From assembly GCF_902497895.1 (NCBI RefSeq), contig NZ_CABVHQ010000013.1, positions 42,176 through 106,175 of the forward strand: 64,000 nt of DNA, given 5' to 3'. Positions 16,963-25,566 of the stretch are shown piece by piece. Made by a program: the position numbers and the translations under genes. Each line of letters starts with the position of its first letter. Positions within the stretch are counted from its first letter, which is position 1. Under the pieces are notes generated by a model. It saw nothing but the letters and a program-made list of their open reading frames with translations. It was not told the DNA's origin and searched no databases. The DNA is from Pseudomonas fluorescens (GTDB taxonomy: Bacteria > Pseudomonadota > Gammaproteobacteria > Pseudomonadales > Pseudomonadaceae).

Positions 16963-19122
16963 ATGACCACGCCAAAAAAAGCCGCGCCAGGACCTCTAGT
17001 CGAGGCCTCGCGCATCCGTGAAGGTTTGCCCTTTCCATTGGGCGCGACCTGGGATGGCCTGGGGGTCAACTTCGCTCTGTTCTCGGCCAACGCCACCAAG
17101 GTCGAACTGTGCGTGTTCGATGACGCCGGTGAAGTTGAACTCGAGCGCATCGAACTGCCTGAGTACACCGACGAGATTTTTCACGGCTATCTGCCTGACG
17201 CCCATCCCGGGCTGATTTACGGCTATCGGGTCTATGGCGCCTACGACCCGGAAAATGGTCATCGCTTCAATCACAACAAGCTGCTGATCGACCCCTATGC
17301 CAAGCAACTGGTGGGCGAGTTGAAGTGGTCCGAGGCACTGTTCGGCTACACCATCGGCCATCCTGACGCCGACCTCAGTTTCGATGAACGTGACAGCGCG
17401 CCGTTCGTGCCCAAGTGCAAGGTAATCGACCCGGCCCACACCTGGGGTCACGATCACCGCGTCAGTGTGCCATGGGACCGGACGATCATTTATGAGACTC
17501 ACGTGCGTGGCCTGACCATGCGCCATCCGTCCGTCCCCGAGGCCTTGCGCGGCACCTTCGCCGGGTTGATGGTCGATGACGTGCTGGAACACATTCGCAA
17601 GCTTGGCGTGTCGACGGTCGAATTGTTGCCGATCCACGCCTTCGTCAATGACCAGCACTTGCTGCATAAGGGCATGACCAATTACTGGGGTTACAACAGC
17701 ATCGCCTTCTTCGCCCCGGACCCGCGCTACCTGGCCAGCGGCAAGATCGCCGAGTTCAAGGAGATGGTCGCGCACCTGCACGAAGCCAATCTGGAAGTGA
17801 TTCTCGACGTGGTCTACAACCACACCGCCGAAGGCAATGAGCAGGGCCCGACCCTGTCCATGCGCGGCATCGACAACGCCTCCTACTATCGGCTGATGCC
17901 CGACGACAAACGCTTCTACATCAATGATTCGGGGACCGGCAACACCCTGGACCTGAGCCACCCCTGCGTACTGCAAATGGTCACCGACTCATTGCGTTAC
18001 TGGGCTACGGAAATGCACGTCGATGGATTCCGTTTCGATCTGGCGACCATTCTCGGCCGGTACCACGACGGCTTCGACGAACGCCACAGCTTCCTCGTTG
18101 CCTGTCGCCAGGATCCGGTACTGCGTCAGGTTAAAATGATCGCCGAGGCCTGGGATTGCGGTCCCGGTGGTTATCAGGTGGGTAACTTCCCGCCAGGCTG
18201 GGTTGAGTGGAATGATCGTTTTCGCGACACCGTGCGCGCCTTCTGGAAAGGTGACGACGGCCAGCTGGCGGACTTTGCCGGGCGCATGACCGCCTCCGGC
18301 GAGATGTTCAACCAGCGCGGTCGCCGCCCCTACGCCTCGGTCAATTTCATCACCGCCCACGACGGCTTCACCCTGAACGACCTGGTCTCTTACAACGACA
18401 AGCACAACGAAGCCAACGACGAGAACAATGAGGACGGCACCGACAACAACCTGTCCTGGAACCACGGCGTCGAAGGGCCGACCGACGACCCGCAAATCAA
18501 TGAATTGCGCTTGCGCCAGATGCGCAATTTCTTCGCCACCCTGTTGCTGGCCCAAGGCACGCCGATGATGGTGGCCGGTGACGAGTTCGCCCGTACCCAG
18601 AACGGCAACAACAACGCCTATTGCCAGGACAGCGACACCGGCTGGGTCGACTGGAACCTGAGCGACGACGGCAAGGCCCTGCTCAAGTTTGTCAAACGCC
18701 TGATCAAGCTGCGCCTGGCTTACCCGATCCTGCGCCGCCAACGTTTCCTGGTGGGCAATTACAACGAGGACATTGGCGTCAAGGACGTCACCTGGCTGGC
18801 ACCGGACGCCAGCGAGATGAGCATCGAACAATGGGAAGAAGGCCATGGCCGTTGCCTGGGCATGCTGCTCGACGGCCGCGCCCAGGAAACCGGCATCCGC
18901 CGCAAAGGTGCCGACGCGACTTTGCTGCTGGTGGTCAACGCCCATCACGACGTCGTCAATTTTACCCTGCCGCAAGTCCCTGAAGGCATTTTCTGGACCT
19001 GCTTGCTCGACACCAACCAACCCTCGATTCGCGGCCAGGAACGTTTCGAATTCGATGACCAGTATTCAGTGACCGGACGCTCGCTGCTGTTGTTCGAATT
19101 GCAGCGTGAGGAAGAAGACTGA
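16963..19122 (+). CDS. glgX: Glycogen debranching enzyme GlgX (GH13 isoamylase type)
   Basis: 719 residues, with GCAGGAG before the ATG. An N-terminal CBM48-like domain (GATWDGLGVNFALFSANA) precedes the GH13 barrel with VDGFRFDLATILGR (nucleophile Asp near residue 357), IAEAWDCGPGGYQ (Glu near 395) and FITAHDGFTLNDLVSYN (Asp near 466). It cleaves alpha-1,6 branches of glucan that has been trimmed, releasing short malto-oligosaccharides that MalQ can recycle. It is co-directional with the glgA-treY block but separated from it by a 290-bp REP-containing gap, so it may have its own promoter. Confidence 0.95.
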   Translation: MTTPKKAAPGPLVEASRIREGLPFPLGATWDGLGVNFALFSANATKVELCVFDDAGEVELERIELPEYTDEIFHGYLPDAHPGLIYGYRVYGAYDPENGHRFNHNKLLIDPYAKQLVGELKWSEALFGYTIGHPDADLSFDERDSAPFVPKCKVIDPAHTWGHDHRVSVPWDRTIIYETHVRGLTMRHPSVPEALRGTFAGLMVDDVLEHIRKLGVSTVELLPIHAFVNDQHLLHKGMTNYWGYNSIAFFAPDPRYLASGKIAEFKEMVAHLHEANLEVILDVVYNHTAEGNEQGPTLSMRGIDNASYYRLMPDDKRFYINDSGTGNTLDLSHPCVLQMVTDSLRYWATEMHVDGFRFDLATILGRYHDGFDERHSFLVACRQDPVLRQVKMIAEAWDCGPGGYQVGNFPPGWVEWNDRFRDTVRAFWKGDDGQLADFAGRMTASGEMFNQRGRRPYASVNFITAHDGFTLNDLVSYNDKHNEANDENNEDGTDNNLSWNHGVEGPTDDPQINELRLRQMRNFFATLLLAQGTPMMVAGDEFARTQNGNNNAYCQDSDTGWVDWNLSDDGKALLKFVKRLIKLRLAYPILRRQRFLVGNYNEDIGVKDVTWLAPDASEMSIEQWEEGHGRCLGMLLDGRAQETGIRRKGADATLLLVVNAHHDVVNFTLPQVPEGIFWTCLLDTNQPSIRGQERFEFDDQYSVTGRSLLLFELQREEED

Positions 19123-19385
19123 TGACCAGCCGTTAGATTTCGCTGGAACCCCAGGGGTGTTTTTTCGGCTTACCGCAGTCGTTGAACCTGCCCCTGTGGC
19201 AAGCAATCACCCATGATTCAGACAAAGGCGACGTAACCCGCAACATAGGCAATACTCAGTTTGCGGCAATCCAGGATCCGGAGTGCCGACAAACCTCTAC
19301 CAGCACCTCATCACCCACATGCAGAGGATGATCTCAAGCCATCATCCAGGTCTGGCGGCACTACCAAAACAAGGATGTGACACCG

Positions 19386-20144
19386 ATGAAATCCGTCTCG
19401 CTCCCCGAAAGCAGAACCCCTGCGCAGGTGTGGAACAGCGCGCTGCAGTTGCACAATATCCCGGTCATCAATACCAGTAGCCTGGTTCCGCCAGGTGCTC
19501 GCGTCGTGGTAATAGCCTCGCATCCCGGGGACGAAGTCGTGTCCTGTGGCGGCCTGCTGCAGTTATTGGCCGGTCTTGGGCATCCCCTGCAACTGATCTC
19601 GATCACCGACGGCAGTGCCAGCCACCCGGGTTCCAACCTGTGGTCAGCCAGGCGGCTGAGCGTGTTTCGCCCGCAGGAAAGTGTCGAAGCCCTGAGGCGC
19701 CTGGGATTGCCCATGCACAGCCTGAAGTGGATCCGTGGCGGTTTCACCGACAACGCGCTGGCCGAACAGGAGCAGCAACTGACCCAGTTCATTGCACGGT
19801 ATCTACGCCCCGGCGACGTGGTCTTCAGCATCTGGCGCGAGGATGGCCATGTCGATCATGATGCGGTCGGTCGGGCCGCCGCCGAGGCGGCCAGGATGGT
19901 CGACGCGCACCTTCGTGAAATACCGCTCGGGGCCTGGCACTGGCCAGCTCGCGAACAAGGGCTGATCCCCTGGCAGCGTGCACGCAAGATACGTTTGGAC
20001 AGCTGGACAGTAGCCCGCAAAAGCCATGCGACCCATGCCTATGCCAGCCAACTGGATGGCGACCCGGCCATTGGTATCGCGCCGATGCTCTCACGACCGG
20101 TGCTGGAGCGCTTGCGCCTGCCCTACGAGATCGTGTTCGTGTAA
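19386..20144 (+). CDS. PIG-L (LmbE-like) deacetylase family protein
   Basis: 252 residues from the ATG with AAGGA ten bases upstream; a GTG nine bases earlier is possible but sits too close to that site. Family motifs are VVVIASHPGDEVVSCGG (usually HPDDE; the second Asp position is Gly here) and DGHVDHDAVGRAA, providing the second His/Asp set for zinc. PIG-L enzymes remove N-acyl groups from sugars and related amides. It has no signal peptide. It follows glgX and precedes an EEP-fold gene on the same strand, and its link to glucan metabolism is unknown. Confidence 0.85.
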   Translation: MKSVSLPESRTPAQVWNSALQLHNIPVINTSSLVPPGARVVVIASHPGDEVVSCGGLLQLLAGLGHPLQLISITDGSASHPGSNLWSARRLSVFRPQESVEALRRLGLPMHSLKWIRGGFTDNALAEQEQQLTQFIARYLRPGDVVFSIWREDGHVDHDAVGRAAAEAARMVDAHLREIPLGAWHWPAREQGLIPWQRARKIRLDSWTVARKSHATHAYASQLDGDPAIGIAPMLSRPVLERLRLPYEIVFV

Positions 20145-20235
20145 GCGCCAGGAGTGGATCGACGCGTCCGAAACTCTGAACTGCCGGGCAAAGCATCAGT
20201 CGCATAAGTAACGGCCCTGATTCAGAGGAGTGACC

Positions 20236-21036
20236 GTGACCAGCGATTCAGACAGGTTTGCTGTCAGCTCGGCAGTACTGAAAAACCTCCCGGCGATCCA
20301 TCGCCTGAGAGTCCTGACGGTTAACACTCACAAGGGGTTCACCGCCCTGAACCGGCGCTTCATCCTTCCGGAATTGCGCGAGGCCGTTCGCAGCACCTCG
20401 GCTGACCTGGTGTTTCTGCAAGAGGTGTTGGGCGAGCACGACCGCCTAGCCTTGCGCTACCACAACTGGCCGCAACAGTCACAGTACGAGTTCCTCGCCG
20501 ACAGCATGTGGAGCGACTTCGCCTATGGTCGCAATGCGGTCTATCCGGACGGCCACCATGGCAATGCACTGTTGTCGAAATACCCGATCCGCCAGCACCG
20601 CAATCTCGACGTATCGATCACCGGACCCGAACGTCGCGGGCTGTTGCATTGTGTGCTGGAAGTACCGGGGCATGCCGAAGTGCATGCGATCTGCGTGCAT
20701 TTGAGTCTGCTGGAAAGCCATCGCCAATTGCAGTTGGCCCTGCTCTGCCTACTGTTGGAATCATTGCCCGAGGAGGCACCGGTGATCATTGCCGGCGACT
20801 TCAACGATTGGCAGCTGCGGGGCAATATCACCCTCGCCCGTCAAGACTACCTGCACGAAGCCTTCGAACGCCATCTTGGACGTCCGGCCAAGACCTATCC
20901 GGCGCGTTGGCCCCTGCTGCGCCTGGACCGCATCTACCTGCGCAATGCCAGCAGCCACCAGCCGAAAATCCTCAGCCACAAGCCCTGGCCCCATCTCTCC
21001 GATCACTTGCCCCTGACGGTGGAAGTGCACCTCTGA
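20236..21036 (+). CDS. Endonuclease/exonuclease/phosphatase (EEP) family protein, YbhP-like
   Basis: About 266 residues. Two GTG codons (20230, 20236) are possible; the second leaves a usual 5-bp distance from AGGAG. EEP-fold motifs: [10 protein letters not shown] (metal-ligand Asn), LVFLQEVLG (catalytic Glu), [11 protein letters not shown] (Asp/Asn pair) and [14 protein letters not shown] (terminal Asp-His). Such proteins hydrolyse phosphodiesters of nucleic acids, phosphoinositides or lipids. In many proteobacteria YbhP-like genes sit next to clsB-type cardiolipin synthases. From memory, the related P. aeruginosa locus has such a neighbour; none is present here. Confidence 0.85.
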   Translation: MTSDSDRFAVSSAVLKNLPAIHRLRVLTVNTHKGFTALNRRFILPELREAVRSTSADLVFLQEVLGEHDRLALRYHNWPQQSQYEFLADSMWSDFAYGRNAVYPDGHHGNALLSKYPIRQHRNLDVSITGPERRGLLHCVLEVPGHAEVHAICVHLSLLESHRQLQLALLCLLLESLPEEAPVIIAGDFNDWQLRGNITLARQDYLHEAFERHLGRPAKTYPARWPLLRLDRIYLRNASSHQPKILSHKPWPHLSDHLPLTVEVHL

Positions 21037-21083
21037 GCGTCTGAAAATCCCGCCTGCGATAGCACGATCCTCGATTCGGCACA

Positions 21084-21101
21084 ACTGTCAGATCTGACAG
21101 T
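21084..21101. promoter_or_regulatory. 18-bp perfect palindrome upstream of autotransporter gene
   Basis: ACTGTCAGATCTGACAGT is a perfect dyad with no spacer, 181 bp upstream of the autotransporter ATG and about 50 bp after the EEP gene. Its form suits a dimeric regulator's operator. There is no T-tract, so it is a poor terminator. The regulator is unknown. Confidence 0.5.
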
Positions 21102-21281
21102 ACCGCTTGTCGGCTGCCCAATCATCAGACAAAAAAAGCGACTAGTACTTTGCTTGTCTGAAGGAACAGATTTTTCAGTCCATTAGTGCAGAACCTTCAA
21201 GTCAGCCATGAGCTTTGTTGAATATCTGCGGCAGGAATTCACCACAGGAAGTCTTAAAACAACCACGGACCCGGACCTATC

Positions 21282-23942
21282 ATGAACCGTAAAAACCAGT
21301 CATTATCGACAGCTTTATTGCTGACCGACTCACTGCTCACGCTCTCCTCGGCACCGACTGAAGCGGGCTGTACCCTCACGCCTGGTGTCGGTAATGACGC
21401 CTTCACCTGTGACAGTGGCAGCAGCGGCGCGCTCACCGATCTGGCGGGCGACAACAGCCTGACGTTCCCCGCCAATGGCACGGGCGCCATCAACGGCAAT
21501 GTCAGCTTCGGCGCAGGCAACGATCGAGTGCAGATGGATTCGGGCACCATCACCGGCACCCTCAACCAGGGCGATGGTCGGGATACCTTGCAGATCAGCA
21601 CCGGGCAAATCACCGGCGCGGTCAGCCAGGGCAGTGGCATCGATGATTTCGTCATGAACGGCGGGCGTATTCAGTCCCTGGCCCAGGGCGATGGGCTGGA
21701 TAGGTTCCTGATGACCGATGGCACTATCGTCGGCGCCTTCGAGGACGGGGATTTCGCGGAGCTGACCAACGGCGAAATCGGCCGGGTGGATATGAAACTC
21801 GACGACAACACCTTCGATATGTCGGGAGGCAAGATCCTTGGCAATCTGGTCACCGGCTTTGGCAAGGACACCATCATCGTCTCCGGCGGCAGCATTGGCG
21901 GCAATGTCAGTGTCAGCGGTGGCGACGACAGCATCGCGGTCAGTGGCGGAGTCATTGCAGGGCAAATACGCGCCAGCGCCGGCAATGATAGCTTCACCTG
22001 GAAGGATGGCGGCCAGATCCCGTCCGCCATCCTGATGGGCGATGGCGACGATAACGCGCGACTCGGCAACCTGAATGAAAGCTTTCTGTCCTCGAACCCG
22101 TCTCTGGATGGTGGCTTGGGTGATGACGGTCTCACCTTCGATAACAGCAGCGCTGCTGGCGCGACGCGTTATGTCGGTTGGGAGTCAGTCGAGCTGACCA
22201 ACAACTCACGCTTTGACCTGGCGGGTGATTTTTTCCTGGGCGACAGCGCAACTGGAACAGGCGTCTTCTCCATCGATGCCAGCAGTGCCCTGGCAGTGAC
22301 CCAAGGCAGCATCCGGCCCTATACCGCCGGCCAGTTGGCGACCCTTGGCAACGCCGGCGTCATTGACATGACAACTGGCAGCAGCAGCGCGACAGACTCA
22401 CTGACCGTACACGGCAACTATGTCGGCAGTAACGGTCAGTTGCTACTGCAAACCGTACTCGGCGAAGACAGCTCAGCCAGCGATAAACTGCTGGTGTCTC
22501 AAGGCACCATCAGCGGTTATACCCAGCTTGGCATCAGTAACCTCGGCGGGCTGGGCGGGCTGACCCGGCAGAACGGCATCGAGGTCGTACAGGCTCAAAA
22601 TGGCGCCACCAGCAGTAGCGATGCCTTTGCACTGAACAGTTCGGTTTCCGCCGGCGCCTACCAGTATTATCTGTTCAAGGGCGGGGTCACGGCCGGCTCG
22701 GAGAACAACTGGTACCTGCGTTCATCGGTCGTAGCGGTAACGCCGCCCGCCGTCCCGCCCGTAGCTCCAACGCCACCTGTGGTGCCACCCGCACCTCCTG
22801 TCGTACCAGCCGTTCCGCCCACCATCGATCCGGATGAGCCGCCAGTCGAGCCCCCCACTGCCCCAGCCGTGGCCCCTGTTGCACCACCGGCCCCGGCACC
22901 TGCGCAGGTAGCTGCCCAGACCTCCCCGGTGCCGGCCATGACGACACCGCCATTGCCCACTGCGGCAGCCGGCGCAGACCCGATCCCACTGTATCGCCTG
23001 GAAGTGCCGGTGTACTCGGTGGTGATACCCGCCGCCCAAGTGATGACCTTGCAAGCCCTTGGCACCTTCCATGATCGCCAGGGCGAACAAAGCCTGCTGA
23101 CTGAAACCGGAGCGGTCCCCGCGGGTTGGGCCCGGGCCTATGGCAGTGACTTCCAGAAGAGCTGGTCAGGGACAGTGACGCCGCGTTTCGACGGCTCGCT
23201 CAAGGGTTTCCAGATCGGCCATGATCTCTATGCATCGCAAACCAGCGCCGGGCAAATCCAGCGTGCAGGCTTCTTCGTTGGTCGAAGCCGCCTTCAGGGT
23301 GGTGTCGATGGTTTTGCCGAAGGATTCCAACACCGCCGTGCAGGCAGGGTAAAGCTTGACGGCGAAAACTTTGGCGCCTACTGGACCCTGACCGACCCAA
23401 CCGGCTGGTACGTGGATGCGGTCGCCATGGGCACACACCTGGATGGCCGTAACCGCTCGGATCGCGGCGTAAAAATGGACACTGAAGGCCATGCCCTGAC
23501 GCTCTCGCTCGAGGCTGGATATCCGATTGCTGTTTCCACCAACTGGGTGGTCGAGCCGCAAGTTCAGGTGATCAACCAGCGTGTCGATCTGGACGATCAG
23601 AACGACGGTATTTCCGACGTGTCATTCGACTCCCAGGATTACTGGACAGGTCGGCTGGGAGCCCGCCTCAAGGGTCGCTACCAGGTGCGCAACGTGCCAA
23701 TCGAACCCTATCTGCGAGCCAATGCCTGGCGGACCTTCGGCGGTTCCGACACGGTGACCTATGACGGTGTTGACCGAATCAAAAGCGAACACAAATCGTC
23801 CACCGCGGACCTTGGCGTGGGCATTGTCGCCAAGCTGTCATCCGCTGTCAGCGTCTATCTGGCTGCCGACTACAACACCAATCTGGATAGCAACCAGATG
23901 GAGGGGGTCAGCGGGAACGCGGGAATTCGGCTGAGTTGGTAA
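21282..23942 (+). CDS. Type Va autotransporter with beta-repeat passenger
   Basis: 886 residues. A short atypical signal region (MNRKNQSLSTALLLTDSLLTLSS) is followed by a passenger. Residues about 60-260 of the passenger contain repeated units of roughly 20 residues alternating GxGxD-type turns with SGGxIxG strands (for example GAGNDRVQMDSGTITG, SGGDDSIAVSGGVIAG), consistent with a beta-solenoid. Residues about 485-565 form a Pro/Val/Ala-rich linker. Residues about 610-886 are an autotransporter beta-barrel beginning GWARAYGSDFQKSW and ending GNAGIRLSW with the terminal aromatic residue. The protein should be exposed on the outer membrane. The passenger has no recognised enzyme domain, so adhesion or matrix binding is only a guess. 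Confidence 0.9.
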   Translation: MNRKNQSLSTALLLTDSLLTLSSAPTEAGCTLTPGVGNDAFTCDSGSSGALTDLAGDNSLTFPANGTGAINGNVSFGAGNDRVQMDSGTITGTLNQGDGRDTLQISTGQITGAVSQGSGIDDFVMNGGRIQSLAQGDGLDRFLMTDGTIVGAFEDGDFAELTNGEIGRVDMKLDDNTFDMSGGKILGNLVTGFGKDTIIVSGGSIGGNVSVSGGDDSIAVSGGVIAGQIRASAGNDSFTWKDGGQIPSAILMGDGDDNARLGNLNESFLSSNPSLDGGLGDDGLTFDNSSAAGATRYVGWESVELTNNSRFDLAGDFFLGDSATGTGVFSIDASSALAVTQGSIRPYTAGQLATLGNAGVIDMTTGSSSATDSLTVHGNYVGSNGQLLLQTVLGEDSSASDKLLVSQGTISGYTQLGISNLGGLGGLTRQNGIEVVQAQNGATSSSDAFALNSSVSAGAYQYYLFKGGVTAGSENNWYLRSSVVAVTPPAVPPVAPTPPVVPPAPPVVPAVPPTIDPDEPPVEPPTAPAVAPVAPPAPAPAQVAAQTSPVPAMTTPPLPTAAAGADPIPLYRLEVPVYSVVIPAAQVMTLQALGTFHDRQGEQSLLTETGAVPAGWARAYGSDFQKSWSGTVTPRFDGSLKGFQIGHDLYASQTSAGQIQRAGFFVGRSRLQGGVDGFAEGFQHRRAGRVKLDGENFGAYWTLTDPTGWYVDAVAMGTHLDGRNRSDRGVKMDTEGHALTLSLEAGYPIAVSTNWVVEPQVQVINQRVDLDDQNDGISDVSFDSQDYWTGRLGARLKGRYQVRNVPIEPYLRANAWRTFGGSDTVTYDGVDRIKSEHKSSTADLGVGIVAKLSSAVSVYLAADYNTNLDSNQMEGVSGNAGIRLSW

Positions 23943-23960
23943 TCCCATAGCAACCTAATG

Positions 23961-23985
23961 AAAGCCTCTAAACCGAGGCTTTCCA
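23961..23985 (+). terminator. Probable rho-independent terminator after the autotransporter gene
   Basis: AAAGCCTC (23961-23968) pairs with GAGGCTTT (23975-23982) around a 6-base loop, 20 bp after the autotransporter stop. The U-run is short, so efficiency is uncertain. Confidence 0.6.
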
Positions 23986-24262
23986 GATGATTTTGCGTAC
24001 AAACAAGAGCTTAGAGAAACCTTAATTATCAAATATTTGACGCCCTTAAAATAACGCTACCACCCATCATTCAGTTTCTTGACGCGAGGTCTCGGGTCTT
24101 CTTAGCTTCATCTTACTACCCCCGGAAGTACCATCCGGGGCAAGCCTCGAAGCTCCTGCGCAAGCGGGCGGGTGGGCCTTGCCTCATTGAATTCGGTCGC
24201 CCCTCATTCGGGGTAGGAGAGACGCCATAGCGAGATAGGCATGCCATTGCAGGTAGACCTCC
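23986..24262 (+). other. Leader/promoter region of the barrel-only gene
   Basis: No gene seen. It contains a hairpin CCCCGGA / TCCGGGG (24120-24126 with 24134-24140) and a second small one, CCCCTCATTCGGGG, about 50 bp before the next start codon. These could structure a long 5' leader; no known riboswitch was recognised. Confidence 0.45.
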
Positions 24263-25321
24263 ATGAAAACTTCAATCACCCCACAAGAGATCAAAATCAC
24301 CATTTGCGCCGTATCGACTACCCTGCTGCTCTGTTCCTCCATGGAGGTTCAGGCAGGCTCCGCCGAAGATGAGCCGACGCCCTGGTATCGCCAGGACATT
24401 CCAGTGTTCAACTTGCCGACACCGGATTCGACCTTCACCGGACCTCACACCTCCAATCTGCACCTCGACACTCAGTCGCTGACCCTGAATGAAGCCGCCC
24501 CTGCCGCCTGGGAGCGGGTCTATGGTCAGGCCTCCAGACAGGCTGAAATCGATTATCTCGCTTCGCAGTTCTCCGGCAACCTTTCCAAAGGACCGGCCCT
24601 CTACACCCTGAAAAATGACAGCGGGCCTACCCAGCGTGTCGGCCTGGTCGGTGGCCACAGCCAGTTCCAGGGTAACAGCAACGGTATGCTCACCTCCCAC
24701 GCCATGGCCGACCCGCGACATGACAGCCTCAACCTCGAAGGCCCGAGCCTGGGCGCCTACTGGAGCCTGACCGGTCCGCAAGGCTGGCATGTGGATTTGA
24801 CTGCCAGCGGCGGCCGGGTCAATGGCTTCAGTCGCACCCAACAGGGCTCCCTGCAGGCAGCAGAAGGGAGGGCGGTGACGCTGTCGGTCGAAGGCGGATT
24901 CCCCATCGGCATCAGCGAAAACTGGGTCGTTGAACCCCAGGCCCAGTTGATCAACCAACGCATCAGCCTGGACTCCCCGAATGCCGGCAATGGCAACGCC
25001 TCGTCCAGCGACTTGACGTCCTGGAGTGGCCGGGTCGGTGCGCGCTTGAAAGGTAGCTACGAAATTCGCGGTCTGCCGGTCGAACCCTATGTGCGGACCA
25101 ACTTGTGGCATACGGTGTATAGCGGCGACACCCTGAGCCTCGACCAGGTCGACAAGATCAGCAGCAGTCGCAAATCCTCCACCGTCGATCTGGGTCTTGG
25201 CCTGGTGGCCAGGGTCTCGCCCACAGTGAGCCTGTATGTCAGTGCCGACTACAGCAGCGATGTCGACGACAACGATCTCAATGGTTTGATTGGCAGTCTG
25301 GGTGTGCGGATGCGCTGGTGA
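24263..25321 (+). CDS. Autotransporter beta-barrel protein without a passenger
   Basis: 352 residues. The N-terminus looks like a long signal sequence (ICAVSTTLLLCSSMEVQA), then about 55 linker residues including PVFNLPTP, and from about residue 80 a barrel clearly related to the upstream autotransporter: AAWERVYGQ, SLGAYWSLTGPQGWHVD, NWVVEPQAQLINQRISLD, GRVGARLKGSYEIRGLPVEP, RKSSTVDLGLGLVARVS and a C-terminal RMRW. The repetitive passenger is missing, so the protein would be a bare outer-membrane barrel. It probably arose by duplication of the neighbouring gene's barrel. It could be a functional pore, assembly partner or relic. Confidence 0.85.
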   Translation: MKTSITPQEIKITICAVSTTLLLCSSMEVQAGSAEDEPTPWYRQDIPVFNLPTPDSTFTGPHTSNLHLDTQSLTLNEAAPAAWERVYGQASRQAEIDYLASQFSGNLSKGPALYTLKNDSGPTQRVGLVGGHSQFQGNSNGMLTSHAMADPRHDSLNLEGPSLGAYWSLTGPQGWHVDLTASGGRVNGFSRTQQGSLQAAEGRAVTLSVEGGFPIGISENWVVEPQAQLINQRISLDSPNAGNGNASSSDLTSWSGRVGARLKGSYEIRGLPVEPYVRTNLWHTVYSGDTLSLDQVDKISSSRKSSTVDLGLGLVARVSPTVSLYVSADYSSDVDDNDLNGLIGSLGVRMRW

Positions 25322-25332
25322 GAGCGGTAACC

Positions 25333-25555
25333 TGTGGCGAGGGGGCTTGCTTGTGGCGAGGGGGCTTGCTGTGGCGAGGGGGCTTGCCCCCGTTGGGTCG
25401 CGAAGCGGCCCCAAAACCGGAAACCGCGTTTTTTCAGGTAGAACGCGTCATCCGTTTTACGACTGCTTCGCAGCCGAACGGGGGCAAGCCCCCTCACCAC
25501 AGAAAGCCCCCTCGCCACAGAAAGCTCTCTCACCACAGAAAGCTCCCTCGCCACA
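25333..25555. repeat. REP cluster, 'GTGGCGAGGGGGCTTG' family, expanded copy 2
   Basis: The left side has three tandem copies of TGTGGCGAGGGGGCTTGC. The spacer matches copy 1. The right side has four partial reverse-oriented copies spaced by CAGAAAG. It sits between the convergent barrel-only gene and glgB and ends 12 bp before the glgB stop codon. Confidence 0.9.
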
Positions 25556-25566
25556 ATATGCCCGCG

